DNA from: Burkholderia ambifaria
GTDB taxonomy: Bacteria; Pseudomonadota; Gammaproteobacteria; Burkholderiales; Burkholderiaceae
DNA: 64,000 nt
Assembly (NCBI RefSeq): GCF_001443045.1
Contig: NZ_LKPJ01000003.1
Coordinates: 110,733 to 174,732 of the forward strand
Direction: 5' to 3'
Each line of letters opens with the position of its first letter. Positions within the stretch are counted from its first letter, which is position 1. The position numbers were made by a program, and so were the translations under genes. A model generated the notes under the pieces. That model made no database searches, was not told where the DNA came from, and saw only the letters and a list, made by a program, of their open reading frames with translations. Positions 11,355 through 20,940 of this stretch are shown here, one piece after another.

Positions 11355-14321
11355 GTGAACCGCAGTTATTTCCTCTCGTCCCGAGCGCGCGTCCGACTAT
11401 ATGTCGCACATTCGGCCCTGCTCGCCGGCGCGGCGATGTCGTCGCCGTCAACCGCACAAGTCACGGGCGGCGGCCCGCAACGAGCCGACGGCATCGAACT
11501 CGAAGTTGCGCCGGGTGAATATTCGACGCACAAGTCCGGCGAAGCCGTGCTGTCCGCAATCAACGGCGGCATCCTGACGACCAACAGCCGGACCCGCGTC
11601 TTTTCGACCGGCAACGGCGCGGCGGGTGCCGCCGCGTGGGGCAGCCAGTCGCGCGTCGTCCTCCGCGATACCGAAATCCGGACCCGCGGCAGCTCCAGCG
11701 CCGGCATCGACCTTCGTAACGGCGGTAACGCATCCGCGGAGCGCGTGTCCATCGATACCGACGGCGACTATTCGCATGGCGCGTCCGTCGACGGCGACAA
11801 TGCGCGCCTCACGCTGTCCGACAGCGTGATCGTGACGCGCGGCAAGGAAGCGCATGGCATCACGGCGATCCTGGCGCCGGGCGGCACCATCGACGTGTCC
11901 GACACGCTGATCCGTACCAGCGGCCTGTTCGGCGTCGGCCTGTCCATCAGTTACGGCGGCGTCCGGGCGACACTGACCCGCACCGATATCCGTACGGATG
12001 GCGACTATGCGTCGGTGCTGTATCTACCGAGCGCTTCCACAGTTGCATTCAGCGACTCGCACCTGGAAACCGCCGGCGACTACGCGCTCGGCGTGGACAC
12101 GCGCGAGGGCAGCGTCGAGCTCGCGCGCACGCGCGTCATCACGCACGGCAACAGCGCGCACGGGCTTTATGCATCGAAGGAGTACACCGATACGCCGGCC
12201 GTCGATGCAACCGATACGTTCGTGACCACCACCGGCACGCGCGCGATCGGCGCGATCGCCCGCCTCGGCGGCAAGATCTCGATGACGCGCGGCGGCATCA
12301 CGACGAGCGGCGAACGCGCGCGCGGCGTGATGTCGGCCGGTACGGACTCCGTCGCATCGCTCGTCGATACAAGCGTCGAAACCCACGGCAAGGAAGCCGT
12401 CGCGCTTTATTCGAGCGTCGGCGGCACGATCGACCTCGTGCGGACCAGCGCGCGCGCAACCGGCGACGGCGCCCATGCAGCGGCCGTCTACGGCGGCACG
12501 CTGACGATCGATGACGGCTCGCTGGTCAGCGAACGCCACGGCGCGATCGACGCATCCGACGCGATCATCTCACTGAAGAACGGCACCCGCGCCATCGGCG
12601 GCAACGGCACGCTGCTATCCGTCCATGCGGCGTCAGGCGCACCCGTGCTCCTGACGCTCGACACCGGTTCCCGTGCCGACGGCGACATCGTCAACCAGCC
12701 GACCGACGACGGCAGCCCGACGGATGCCGTGACGAACGTCACGCTCGCCAATGCGTCCGCGTGGACCGGCGCGACCGACGTGGTCCGCTCGCTGTCGCTG
12801 GACACGAACAGCCGCTGGACCGTCACCGCCGATTCGACGGTCGGCTCCGTCGCGCTGAACGATTCGACGATCGCGTTCGCCGCACCCGCGGCCCGCGGCA
12901 CGCCGACACCGCGCACACTCGTCGTGACGGGCGACTATGCGGCCCGCAACGGCCGGCTGGTTCTCCATACGACGCTGCAGGACGACGCGTCGCCCACCGA
13001 CCGCCTCGTGATCGACGGCGGCCACGCGTCGGGCGACACCGGCATCGTCGTCAAGCGTTCGGGTGGCGACGGCGCGCCAACGACCGTCGGCATCCCGATC
13101 GTCGAAACGCGCAATGGCGGCACGACCGACGCGTCGGCCTTCACGCTCGATGCAGCATCGGACGGCTACCGGCAAGGCTTCGGCACATTGTCTGCCGGCG
13201 GCTACGACTACATGCTCAAGCGCGGCGGCCAGGGCGGCCGCGAGGACGACTGGTATCTCGTCTCCGCGGCAAAACCCGTTCCGCCGGAACCGCCGCAGCC
13301 ACCCGGCCCCGTCGATCCCGATCCGCCGATCAGCCCGGAAATCAATCCGCCCCCTCGCACTGCCGCCCCGGAGCCGGATGCGTATCTCGCGAACGCCGAT
13401 GCGGCGTCGACGATGGCAATCCACACGCTGCATCAGCGCGACGATCGCTCGCTGCGCACCGAAGCAGCCGGCCCGCTCGACGGCGCGGTCTGGCTGCGCG
13501 CCGAGGGCCAGATGACGTCGATGTCGGGCAGCAACCGCAGCGTGTCGGGCAACGGCCGCCTGATTCATGCGGGCGCCGACCTGCTCCGCTTCGACGACGG
13601 TCGCGGCGGCAGTATCCGCGCCGGCGCGATGGGCATGTACGGCAGTCAGACGAACTGGTCGACGCGCCCCCTGTGGAACGCGATCGAGCACCGCGTGATG
13701 AACGCCACCGCTCGCGGCAGCGTCTCCGGCTACAACGTCGGGCTGTATGGCACGTGGTACGGCAACCGCGACATCCTGACCGGCCCCTATGTCGACGCAT
13801 GGTTCATGTACGGTGCCTATGCGAACAGCGTCGGCGGCAGCCTCGCAGCCGATTCGTACCGGTCACGCACCGTCACGGGCTCGCTGGAAACCGGCTATTC
13901 GTTCGGGTTCTATGAACGCGGCGACACACGATTCTTCGTCGAGCCCGAAGCGCAGCTCGTCGTATCCGACTATCGCGCGGATGCACACGGCACGGCCGGC
14001 GGCCGTGTCGACGGCCAGGGCTCCACCGACGTGCTCACCCGCCTGGGCGTGCGTGTGCATGGCATAACCGCGATGCCGCATGGACGCGAACTTCGGCCGT
14101 TCATCGAAGCAAACTGGTGGCACGGCCCCGGCTCGCGCTCGCTGATGCTCGATCGCAATGCGTTCTCGTTCAGCGTGCCGCGCGACCGGGTTGCCGTCCG
14201 GATCGGCGCGACCGGGCAGTTGAGCCGGCAATTCTCGATTTCGGCAAGCCTCGGCGTGGAAGGCAATCTGTCCGATTATTCGGTCGTCCGGGGGCAACTC
14301 TCGGCAAAATATCGCTGGTAA
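11355..14321 (+). CDS. Type V autotransporter with beta-helix passenger
   Basis: 988 aa. Probable GTG start preceded by AAGGTGA. The leader ends near AMSSPSTAQ. Residues ~40-620 are a Gly/Ser/Thr-rich passenger built of imperfect repeats with recurring patterns such as DTxIRTxG and GxYAxG, typical of a right-handed beta-helix. A Pro-rich linker (PPEPPQPPGP) precedes the C-terminal barrel of about 280 residues, ending LSAKYRW with terminal aromatic. Outer-membrane surface protein, likely adhesin-like (pertactin/AIDA class); passenger ligand unknown. It lies next to the fimbrial operon. Confidence 0.88.
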   Translation: MNRSYFLSSRARVRLYVAHSALLAGAAMSSPSTAQVTGGGPQRADGIELEVAPGEYSTHKSGEAVLSAINGGILTTNSRTRVFSTGNGAAGAAAWGSQSRVVLRDTEIRTRGSSSAGIDLRNGGNASAERVSIDTDGDYSHGASVDGDNARLTLSDSVIVTRGKEAHGITAILAPGGTIDVSDTLIRTSGLFGVGLSISYGGVRATLTRTDIRTDGDYASVLYLPSASTVAFSDSHLETAGDYALGVDTREGSVELARTRVITHGNSAHGLYASKEYTDTPAVDATDTFVTTTGTRAIGAIARLGGKISMTRGGITTSGERARGVMSAGTDSVASLVDTSVETHGKEAVALYSSVGGTIDLVRTSARATGDGAHAAAVYGGTLTIDDGSLVSERHGAIDASDAIISLKNGTRAIGGNGTLLSVHAASGAPVLLTLDTGSRADGDIVNQPTDDGSPTDAVTNVTLANASAWTGATDVVRSLSLDTNSRWTVTADSTVGSVALNDSTIAFAAPAARGTPTPRTLVVTGDYAARNGRLVLHTTLQDDASPTDRLVIDGGHASGDTGIVVKRSGGDGAPTTVGIPIVETRNGGTTDASAFTLDAASDGYRQGFGTLSAGGYDYMLKRGGQGGREDDWYLVSAAKPVPPEPPQPPGPVDPDPPISPEINPPPRTAAPEPDAYLANADAASTMAIHTLHQRDDRSLRTEAAGPLDGAVWLRAEGQMTSMSGSNRSVSGNGRLIHAGADLLRFDDGRGGSIRAGAMGMYGSQTNWSTRPLWNAIEHRVMNATARGSVSGYNVGLYGTWYGNRDILTGPYVDAWFMYGAYANSVGGSLAADSYRSRTVTGSLETGYSFGFYERGDTRFFVEPEAQLVVSDYRADAHGTAGGRVDGQGSTDVLTRLGVRVHGITAMPHGRELRPFIEANWWHGPGSRSLMLDRNAFSFSVPRDRVAVRIGATGQLSRQFSISASLGVEGNLSDYSVVRGQLSAKYRW

Positions 14322-14372
14322 GCCGCACCGACCGCCGGCGGGGCGTGAAATCCGCACGCTGCGGAATTCCGC

Positions 14373-14378
14373 TATACT
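14373..14378 (+). promoter_or_regulatory. Candidate -10 element for the metX leader
   Basis: TATACT lies just upstream of the leader hairpin and riboswitch; transcription would begin near 14385. No consensus -35 is visible 17 bases upstream. Confidence 0.4.
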
Positions 14379-14380
14379 CC

Positions 14381-14413
14381 TCCGACTGCCGCCTCCTTGG
14401 CGGCAGGTCGGAA
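14381..14413 (+). promoter_or_regulatory. Long GC hairpin at start of the metX leader
   Basis: The arms (about 13 paired bases, core CTGCCGCC and GGCGGCAG) close a five-base loop TCCTT with a single bulged G. It sits immediately 5' of the riboswitch. It may protect the transcript 5' end or be the end of the autotransporter message; no T-run follows. Confidence 0.5.
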
Positions 14414-14511
14414 GCGCGCCGATTTGCTGACTCGATTGCGGGCGCGCGAACCGGCCGGGGCCTTGAGATGTCTTTGTCCCGGCGGGTTCACTACAAATGC
14501 GGCTAAAGAGG
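14414..14511 (+). promoter_or_regulatory. SAM-II-type riboswitch with an inserted hairpin
   Basis: P1 is a perfect 7-bp stem, GCGCGCC (14414-14420) with GGCGCGC (14441-14447). The P1 loop starts GATTT, as in SAM-II, and continues to GATTGC. The 3' strand AAATGC-GGCTAAAGAGG (14495-14511) matches the conserved SAM-II pseudoknot strand (AAATGT-AGCTAAAAAGG in the classic type). CTC (14431-14433) can pair with GAG (14508-14510). Between these lies an added hairpin: GAACC (14448-14452) with GGTTC (14485-14489), then GCCGGGG (14454-14460) with TCCCGGC (14477-14483). By family knowledge SAM binding lowers expression of methionine synthesis genes, here metX. Confidence 0.85.
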
Positions 14512-14582
14512 TCGTCAGCCGCGCATCTCCGACTCCGCGCATCGCCGACACCATTTAGCTGCCCAGTCATAAGGCGGAACGA

Positions 14583-15728
14583 ATGGAATCGATCGGCATC
14601 GTCGCTCCACAGACCATGCACTTCGCCGAACCGCTGCGCTTGCAAAGCGGCAGCGTGATCGGCAACTATCAGCTCGTCGTCGAGACGTACGGCGAGCTCA
14701 ACGCCGCGCGCTCGAACGCGGTGCTCGTCTGCCACGCGCTCAACGCATCGCACCACGTCGCCGGCATCTACGCGGACGATCCGCGCAGCACCGGCTGGTG
14801 GGACAACATGGTCGGCCCCGGCAAACCGCTCGACACCAACCGCTTCTTCGTGATCGGCGTGAACAACCTCGGCTCGTGCTTCGGCTCGACCGGCCCGATG
14901 AGCGCCGACCCGTCAACGGGCAAGCCGTACGGCGCGCGTTTTCCGGTCGTCACCGTCGAGGACTGGGTGCACGCGCAGGCGCGTGTCGCCGACGCGTTCG
15001 GCATCGAGCGTTTCGCCGCGGTGATGGGCGGCAGCCTCGGCGGCATGCAAGCGCTCGCGTGGAGCCTGATGTATCCGGAGCGCGTCGCGCACTGCATCGA
15101 CATCGCGTCCACACCGAAGCTGTCCGCGCAGAACATCGCGTTCAACGAGGTCGCGCGCTCGGCAATCCTGTCCGATCCCGATTTCCACGGCGGCGACTAC
15201 TACGCGCACGGCGTGAAACCGAAGCGCGGCCTGCGCGTCGCGCGGATGATCGGCCACATCACGTACCTGTCCGACGACGACATGGCCGAGAAATTCGGCC
15301 GTGCGCTGCGCCGCGCGGACGGCGCGCTCGACGCGTACAACTTCAGCTTCGACGTCGAGTTCGAGGTCGAGTCATACCTGCGCTACCAGGGCGACAAGTT
15401 CGCCGACTACTTCGACGCGAACACGTACCTGCTGATTACGCGTGCGCTCGACTACTTCGATCCGGCCAAGGCGTTCGACGGCAACCTGAGCGCCGCACTC
15501 GCGCGCACGCAGGCGAAATACCTGATCGCGAGCTTCTCGACCGACTGGCGTTTCGCGCCGGCGCGTTCCCGCGAGATCGTGAAGGCACTGCTCGACAACA
15601 AGCGCACGGTCAGCTACGCGGAGATCGACGCGCCGCACGGCCACGACGCGTTCCTGCTCGACGACGCGCGCTATCACAACCTGCTCCGCGCGTATTACGA
15701 ACGAATCGCCATCGAGGTGGGTGCATGA
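14583..15728 (+). CDS. metX: Homoserine O-acyltransferase (MetX family)
   Basis: 381 aa. Transfers an acyl group to homoserine, the committing step of methionine synthesis. Alpha/beta-hydrolase fold with nucleophile motif GGSLGGMQ and C-terminal catalytic His in PHGHDAFLL. Start ATG has AAGGCGGA upstream. Proteobacterial MetX enzymes paired with MetW often use succinyl-CoA, so homoserine O-succinyltransferase (metXS) is as likely as O-acetyltransferase. Preceded by the SAM-II riboswitch; its stop overlaps the metW start (ATGA). Confidence 0.95.
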   Translation: MESIGIVAPQTMHFAEPLRLQSGSVIGNYQLVVETYGELNAARSNAVLVCHALNASHHVAGIYADDPRSTGWWDNMVGPGKPLDTNRFFVIGVNNLGSCFGSTGPMSADPSTGKPYGARFPVVTVEDWVHAQARVADAFGIERFAAVMGGSLGGMQALAWSLMYPERVAHCIDIASTPKLSAQNIAFNEVARSAILSDPDFHGGDYYAHGVKPKRGLRVARMIGHITYLSDDDMAEKFGRALRRADGALDAYNFSFDVEFEVESYLRYQGDKFADYFDANTYLLITRALDYFDPAKAFDGNLSAALARTQAKYLIASFSTDWRFAPARSREIVKALLDNKRTVSYAEIDAPHGHDAFLLDDARYHNLLRAYYERIAIEVGA

Positions 15729-16333
15729 ACCAGCAAGCGCTGAATTCCCTGTCCGCACGCGCGGACTTTCGCGCGATCGCCCGCTGGGTCGAACCGCGCG
15801 CAACCGTGCTCGACCTCGGCTGCGGCGACGGCTCGCTGCTGTCGCTGCTGTCGGAAGAGCTGGACGTGTCCGGCTACGGGATCGAACTGAACGACGCAGG
15901 CGTGCTCGCGAGCACGAAGAACGGGATCAACGTGATCCAGCAGAACCTCGAGGACGGCCTGCGCCTGTTCGAGGACCACAGCTTCGATTTCGCGATCCTG
16001 TCGCAAACGCTGCAGACGATCCACCAGACGGCCGCGATCCTGCGCGAAACCGCGCGGGTCGGGCGCGAGTGCATCGTGTCGTTCCCGAACTTCGGCTACT
16101 GGGCGCACCGGCTGTCGGTGCTGCGCGGCCGGATGCCGGTGTCGAAGTCGCTGCCGTACCAGTGGCACAACACGCCGAACGTGCGGGTGCTGACGATCAA
16201 GGATTTCGAGGCGCTCGCGCCGGAAGTCGGCGTCACAATCCTCGACCGCATCGTGCTGCACGAAGGCCAGCCGATTCGATGGGGAGCGAACTGGCGTGGT
16301 AGTCTTGCTGTCTACCGCGTCAAGCGCAGCTGA
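15725..16333 (+). CDS. metW: Methionine biosynthesis protein MetW
   Basis: 202 aa. Class I methyltransferase-like fold with the SAM-binding motif [11 protein letters not shown] near residue 30. MetW is regularly encoded with MetX and supports the homoserine acylation step; no methyl acceptor is established. The ATGA overlap with metX indicates translational coupling and shared riboswitch control. Confidence 0.95.
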   Translation: MNQQALNSLSARADFRAIARWVEPRATVLDLGCGDGSLLSLLSEELDVSGYGIELNDAGVLASTKNGINVIQQNLEDGLRLFEDHSFDFAILSQTLQTIHQTAAILRETARVGRECIVSFPNFGYWAHRLSVLRGRMPVSKSLPYQWHNTPNVRVLTIKDFEALAPEVGVTILDRIVLHEGQPIRWGANWRGSLAVYRVKRS

Positions 16334-16449
16334 GCCGGGGAGCCGTTGACGGACGCCGACGGTCTGCACGCACGTGCGGCCGCGCCCCTGCGCTACCCGC
16401 GCCGCCTGCGCTGCCGCCGCAATCAGTCAACGCTACCCAGTTCCAGTCC

Positions 16450-17871
16450 ATGTCCAAAACGCCACACGAGGCGCCCGCGCTCACCGCTCACGAGGATCAC
16501 CCCGGCTGGCGAGCCTATCTGAACACGCACATGCTGATCTGCGTGTTCCTGGGGTTCACGTCGGGTCTGCCCCTGTTCACGCTCGTCTACCTCGTGCAGG
16601 CATGGCTGCGCTCCGAGGGCGTGAACCTGAAGGAAATCGGCCTGTTCGCGCTGATCCAGTTCCCGTATACGTGGAAGTTCCTGTGGGCGCCGCTGATGGA
16701 CCGCTACATCCCGCGCCTGCCCGGCTGGCGGCCGGGCCGCCGGCGCGGCTGGCTGCTGCTCACGCAGATACTGGTCGCGGGCGCGATCGCCGCGCTCGGC
16801 TTCGTGTCGCCGCGCGACTCGATCTGGACGGTCGCCGCGCTCACGACGCTCGTCGCGTTCTTCGGCGCGAGCGCCGACATCGTGATCGACGCGTACCGCC
16901 GCGAGCTGCTGCGCGACACCGAGCAGGGCCTCGGCAACGCGGTGCACGTGAACGCGTACAAGCTCGCCGCGCTGATCCCCGGCTCGCTGGCGCTGATCCT
17001 GTCCGACCACATGCCGTGGGACGCCGTGTTCGCGCTCACCGGCGCGTTCATGCTGCCGGGCATCCTGATGACGCTCGTCGTGCGCGAGCCCGAAGTGGTC
17101 GGTGCGCCGCCGCGCAACCTGCGCGACGCGATCGTGCTGCCGTTCCGCGAATTCATCCAGCGCGACGGCTGGGCCGGCGCGCTGCTCGTCATCGCGTTCA
17201 TCTTCCTGTTCAAGATCGGCGACACGATGGCCACCACGCTGTCGACGTCGTTCTTCCTCGACATCGGCTTCACGCGTACCGAGATCGGCATCGTCGCGAA
17301 AACCACCGCGCTCGTCGCGAGCGTCGCCGGCGGCATCATCGGTGGCGTCTGGCTCGTGAAGATCGGGATCGGCCGCGGGCTGTGGATCTTCGGCGCGCTG
17401 CAAATGGTGTCGACGCTCGGCTTCGCGTGGCTCGCGCAGCTCGGCCCCGGCTCGCCCGTGCTTGCCGTGCTGTACGACTTCACGGTATCGACGAGCCATG
17501 CGATCGCGTCGGCGCTGTCGGTGTTCGGCATCGCCGTCACGCCGCAGTTCAGCCCGATGACGGTCGCGCTCGCGATCGTCTACGGCACCGAAACCTTCAC
17601 CACCGGCCTGACGATGGCCGCGTTCGTCGCGTACATCGCAAGCACGACCGACCCGCGCTACACGGCCACGCAGTTCGCGCTGTTCACGAGCCTCGCGTCC
17701 GTGCCGCGCACGCTCGCGTCGGCGGCGAGCGGCTTCATCGTCGCGAAGATCGGCTGGTTCGACTACTTCATCGTGTGCACCGCGCTCGCGATTCCCGGCA
17801 TGCTGCTGCTGTTCAAGATCGCGCCGTGGAACGGTGTCGCGCGCAACGGCGAGGCCAGCCGTGCGCAATGA
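16450..17871 (+). CDS. ampG: AmpG-family muropeptide MFS transporter
   Basis: 473 aa inner-membrane permease with about 12 hydrophobic segments. The N-terminal LGFTSGLPLFTLVYLVQAW and the YTWKFLWAPLMDRY segments are typical of AmpG, which imports anhydromuropeptides during peptidoglycan recycling and feeds beta-lactamase induction. The 3' end overlaps the start of the M48-family gene by 11 bases, so the two may act together at the envelope. Confidence 0.87.
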   Translation: MSKTPHEAPALTAHEDHPGWRAYLNTHMLICVFLGFTSGLPLFTLVYLVQAWLRSEGVNLKEIGLFALIQFPYTWKFLWAPLMDRYIPRLPGWRPGRRRGWLLLTQILVAGAIAALGFVSPRDSIWTVAALTTLVAFFGASADIVIDAYRRELLRDTEQGLGNAVHVNAYKLAALIPGSLALILSDHMPWDAVFALTGAFMLPGILMTLVVREPEVVGAPPRNLRDAIVLPFREFIQRDGWAGALLVIAFIFLFKIGDTMATTLSTSFFLDIGFTRTEIGIVAKTTALVASVAGGIIGGVWLVKIGIGRGLWIFGALQMVSTLGFAWLAQLGPGSPVLAVLYDFTVSTSHAIASALSVFGIAVTPQFSPMTVALAIVYGTETFTTGLTMAAFVAYIASTTDPRYTATQFALFTSLASVPRTLASAASGFIVAKIGWFDYFIVCTALAIPGMLLLFKIAPWNGVARNGEASRAQ

Positions 17872-18907
17872 TCGATTGCATCGCGTCGCACGCGTTGCCG
17901 CCGCGCTGAGCGTCGGCATCGCGACGCTCGGCGCGGCGGGAAGCGCGCATGCCGCCGACGCCAGTGCGACCGCGGCCGGCTCCGCACCCGCCACCGTGCC
18001 GGCTGCGCCGTCCACGCCGGCGGCCCCGGTTCCGCCGTCCGCCGCCGAAGCCGCGCAGCCGACCGGCGCGGCAGTACCCGCGAAAGCCTATACACCGACG
18101 CCGCAGCAGGTCCGCTACGGCAACGCGATCGCGTTCCGCACGCTGATCCCGTCGCCGCTGCTCGAACAGCTCACCGCGAGCGAATACGCGCAGATCGTGC
18201 AGGCCGCCGCCGACAGCGACCGCCTGCTGCCCGCGAACCAGCCGCGCGTGAAACGCCTGCGCGCGATCGTGATGAAGCTCGCGCCGTATTCGGTGAAGTG
18301 GAACGATCGCGTGAAGAACTGGGCGTGGGACGTCAACGCGATCCGCTCGCGTGACATCCGCGTCACCTGCCTGCCGGGCGGCAAGGTGCTCGTGTACGGC
18401 GGCCTGCTCGATCGCGTCCGCCTGAACGATGACGAGTTCGGCGTGCTGCTCGCGCATGGCATCGCGCATGCGCTGCGCGAACACGCGCGCAGCAATTTCA
18501 GCGCGACGTCGCAAACGTCGCTGCGCGCGGCCGCGCTGCCGCCGCTGTTCGGCGTCGGCGATCCGCTGCCGCAGGCGCTGAACCTCGGCGCACGCCTGCA
18601 GACGCTGCGCTACGACCCGACCGACGAAACCGAAGCCGACGTGATCGGCGGCGACATCGCCGCCCGCGCGGGCTTCGATCCGCGCGCGGCGATCACGCTG
18701 TGGGACAAGCTCGCGGCCGCGACGCGCGCGAACAAGACGTCGGGCTTCATCTACATGCACCCGTACGGCGCGACGCGGCGGCAGGATCTGCTGAACCGCC
18801 TGCCGGACCTGATGCCGCTGTATGCGAAGGCGATTGGCAAACGGGTCGACACGCTCCCGGACTACGCCGGCATCAGCGCGCAGCGGCGCAAGGTCGTGCG
18901 GCGCTGA
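17861..18907 (+). CDS. M48-family metallopeptidase-like protein with altered HExxH
   Basis: 348 aa. GTG start at 17861 with GAGG upstream, inside the end of ampG. A signal peptide (to SAHA) is followed by a Pro/Ala-rich linker (residues ~35-80) and an M48 domain. The motif expected to be HExxH reads HGIAH (His199, Gly200, His203): both zinc His remain, the general-base Glu is Gly. The third ligand is present in DETEADV (residues ~255-261). Likely periplasmic. Either a pseudoenzyme or a variant peptidase. Confidence 0.82.
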   Translation: MRNDRLHRVARVAAALSVGIATLGAAGSAHAADASATAAGSAPATVPAAPSTPAAPVPPSAAEAAQPTGAAVPAKAYTPTPQQVRYGNAIAFRTLIPSPLLEQLTASEYAQIVQAAADSDRLLPANQPRVKRLRAIVMKLAPYSVKWNDRVKNWAWDVNAIRSRDIRVTCLPGGKVLVYGGLLDRVRLNDDEFGVLLAHGIAHALREHARSNFSATSQTSLRAAALPPLFGVGDPLPQALNLGARLQTLRYDPTDETEADVIGGDIAARAGFDPRAAITLWDKLAAATRANKTSGFIYMHPYGATRRQDLLNRLPDLMPLYAKAIGKRVDTLPDYAGISAQRRKVVRR

Positions 18908-18959
18908 GCACCGCAGCCCGCGGCTTTCTCATCGGACCTGGCCGGAGCGTGATGCGGCG

Positions 18960-19904
18960 CTACGCGCCGACGTCCGATTCGACCGGTCGGCTGCCGCTCT
19001 CGCGCATCCAGCGCACTTCGTCACCGGGGCTGCGGCCGAATAGCCGCTTGAACTCGCGGCTGAACTGCGACGCGCTCGCATAGCCGACTCGCGCGGCGGC
19101 AGCACCCGCGCCGACGCCGTCCTGCACCATCATCAATCGTGCCTGGTGCAGCCGCGCGGTCTTGACATACTGCATCGGCGACGTCGCCGTCACGTGCTTG
19201 AACTGGGCGTGGAACACCGCGAGGCTCATCCCGGCTTCGCGCGCGAGCGTTTCGACATCGAGATCGGCCTTCAGGTCCGCATGGATGCGCCGCAGCGCCT
19301 TCGCGACGCGGCCGAAATGATGCTGCTGGACGAGCGCCGCGCGAATTGCGTCGCCCTGCGCGCCCGTCAGTACGCGGTACGCGATCTCGCGCATGATCGC
19401 CGGCCCGAGCACGCACGTGTCGTGCGGCGACGCGAGCGCTTCGAGCAGCCGCACCACCGCGTCGGCGAGCGGCGCATCGAGCGACGTCGAATAGACGCCG
19501 TGCGGCTCACTGACCGCCGCGCCGAGTGTCTCGTCGAGCAGGATCGCGAGTTCGGCGATCACCGCGAGATCGACGCGGATCGAGATCGCGAGAAACGGCT
19601 CGTCCATGCTCGCGAAGGTCTCGCATTCGAACGGCAGCGGCACCGACAGCACGAGATATTGCTGCGCGTCGTAGACGAACGAGCGGTCGCCGAGATAGCC
19701 GAGCTTGCGGCCCTGGCATACGACGATGATGCTCGGCTCGTACAGCACCGGCATGCGCGGCACGGGACGGCTCACGCGGATGAAACGCACACCGTCGAGC
19801 ACCGCCAGCGTATCGCCGTCGTTCGGTGCGAGGCGCGAATGCAGCTCGATCATGCGGCGCCGCACACGCTCGCCCGAGTCGTCGAAAAGGGGCTGGAAGC
19901 TCAT
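18960..19904 (-). CDS. AraC-family transcriptional regulator
   Basis: 314 aa. The N-terminal half is the AraC-type effector domain (residues ~40-180), and the C-terminal ~100 residues hold two helix-turn-helix motifs (LDVETLAREAGMSLAVFHAQF, ARVGYASASQFSREFKRLFG). Start MSFQPLF at 19904. It diverges from the alcohol dehydrogenase gene, 228 bases away, and probably controls it. Confidence 0.87.
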   Translation of the reverse strand: MSFQPLFDDSGERVRRRMIELHSRLAPNDGDTLAVLDGVRFIRVSRPVPRMPVLYEPSIIVVCQGRKLGYLGDRSFVYDAQQYLVLSVPLPFECETFASMDEPFLAISIRVDLAVIAELAILLDETLGAAVSEPHGVYSTSLDAPLADAVVRLLEALASPHDTCVLGPAIMREIAYRVLTGAQGDAIRAALVQQHHFGRVAKALRRIHADLKADLDVETLAREAGMSLAVFHAQFKHVTATSPMQYVKTARLHQARLMMVQDGVGAGAAAARVGYASASQFSREFKRLFGRSPGDEVRWMRESGSRPVESDVGA

Positions 19905-20475
19905 CGGCGTCGTCCTGTCCGGCAAGAGAATCTGGCTCGCAATGTAGCACCTTGAAAGCGTTTTGACGGCCGTTCGCGCGAAATTCGAGAGGAATAGGCA
20001 AATCTTCGAGACCTTCGTGTATTTCGCCGACGCGGCGCGCTCCTTACGATGGGCACCTGTCTCGCCGCGTCGCCACATGGTGCGGCGGCAGTCTGATTTG
20101 CCGGATGTTTTTCCCGGACAAGGAGCCCCTGCATGAGCACAACTTACGCTTACGCGGCGACCGACGCGCACTCGCCGCTCGCCCCGTTCGAATTCCAGCG
20201 CCGCGCGCTGCGCGACCTCGACGTCCAGATCGAGGTCCTCTACTGCGGCGTCTGCCACTCGGACCTGCACCAGGCCCGCAACGAATGGCGCAACACGATC
20301 TACCCGGTCGTGCCGGGCCATGAAATCGTCGGCCGCGTGACCGCGACCGGCTCGCAGGTATCGCGCTTCAAGGTCGGCGAGCTGGTCGGCGTCGGCTGTC
20401 TCGTCGATTCGTGCCGCACCTGCCCGAGCTGCGCGGAAGGCCTCGAGCAGTATTGCGAGAACGGCTTCGTCGGCA

Positions 20476-20480
20476 CCTAC
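20476..20480 (+). repeat. Target-site duplication, left copy
   Basis: CCTAC abuts the left IS end; an identical CCTAC abuts the right end at 21817-21821. Confidence 0.9.
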
Positions 20481-20574
20481 TGGAGCAGCCCCCTGAAACG
20501 CCGGACACAGTCACCCACTTACAATAACGGGTAGGCATAGGACTGTGTTTTTGACTAACACTAGGCAGGAAGTG

Positions 20575-20940
20575 ATGGAAGTGTTGACGGGCCCGGAGCG
20601 TCGGCGGCGCTGGACGGCGGAGCAGAAGCTGGCGATGGTTCGCGAGAGTTTCGAGCCGGGGAAATCGGTTTCGATGGTCGCGCGCCAGCACGGCGTGAAT
20701 CCGAACCAACTGTTCCACTGGCGCAAGCTGTACCAGGATGGGAGCCTGTCAGCGGTCAAGGCCGGCGAGGAAGTAGTCCCGGCCTCGGAACTGGCCGATG
20801 CACTCAAGCAGATTCGTGAGCTGCAACGGATGCTCGGCAAGAAGACCATGGAGAACGAGATTCTCCGCGAAGCAGTCGAGTACGGCCGGGCAAAAAAATG
20901 GATAGCGCACTCGCCCTCGCTGCCGGAGGACGACCAGTGA
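20575..20940 (+). CDS. IS2-group transposase OrfA
   Basis: 121 aa from ATG 20575 (AGGAAG just upstream). N-terminal helix-turn-helix ([20 protein letters not shown]) for terminal-repeat binding, then a leucine-zipper-like segment ([21 protein letters not shown]). It overlaps orfB by 43 bases across the slippery A-run. Confidence 0.93.
   Translation: MEVLTGPERRRRWTAEQKLAMVRESFEPGKSVSMVARQHGVNPNQLFHWRKLYQDGSLSAVKAGEEVVPASELADALKQIRELQRMLGKKTMENEILREAVEYGRAKKWIAHSPSLPEDDQ

Noticed and set aside
11164..11358. 64-codon frame before the autotransporter
   Set aside because: No ribosome site, no recognisable sequence, overlaps the autotransporter start.
20133..20534. Short dehydrogenase as a stand-alone gene
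   Set aside because: It is the 5' half of the IS-split gene running into IS sequence.
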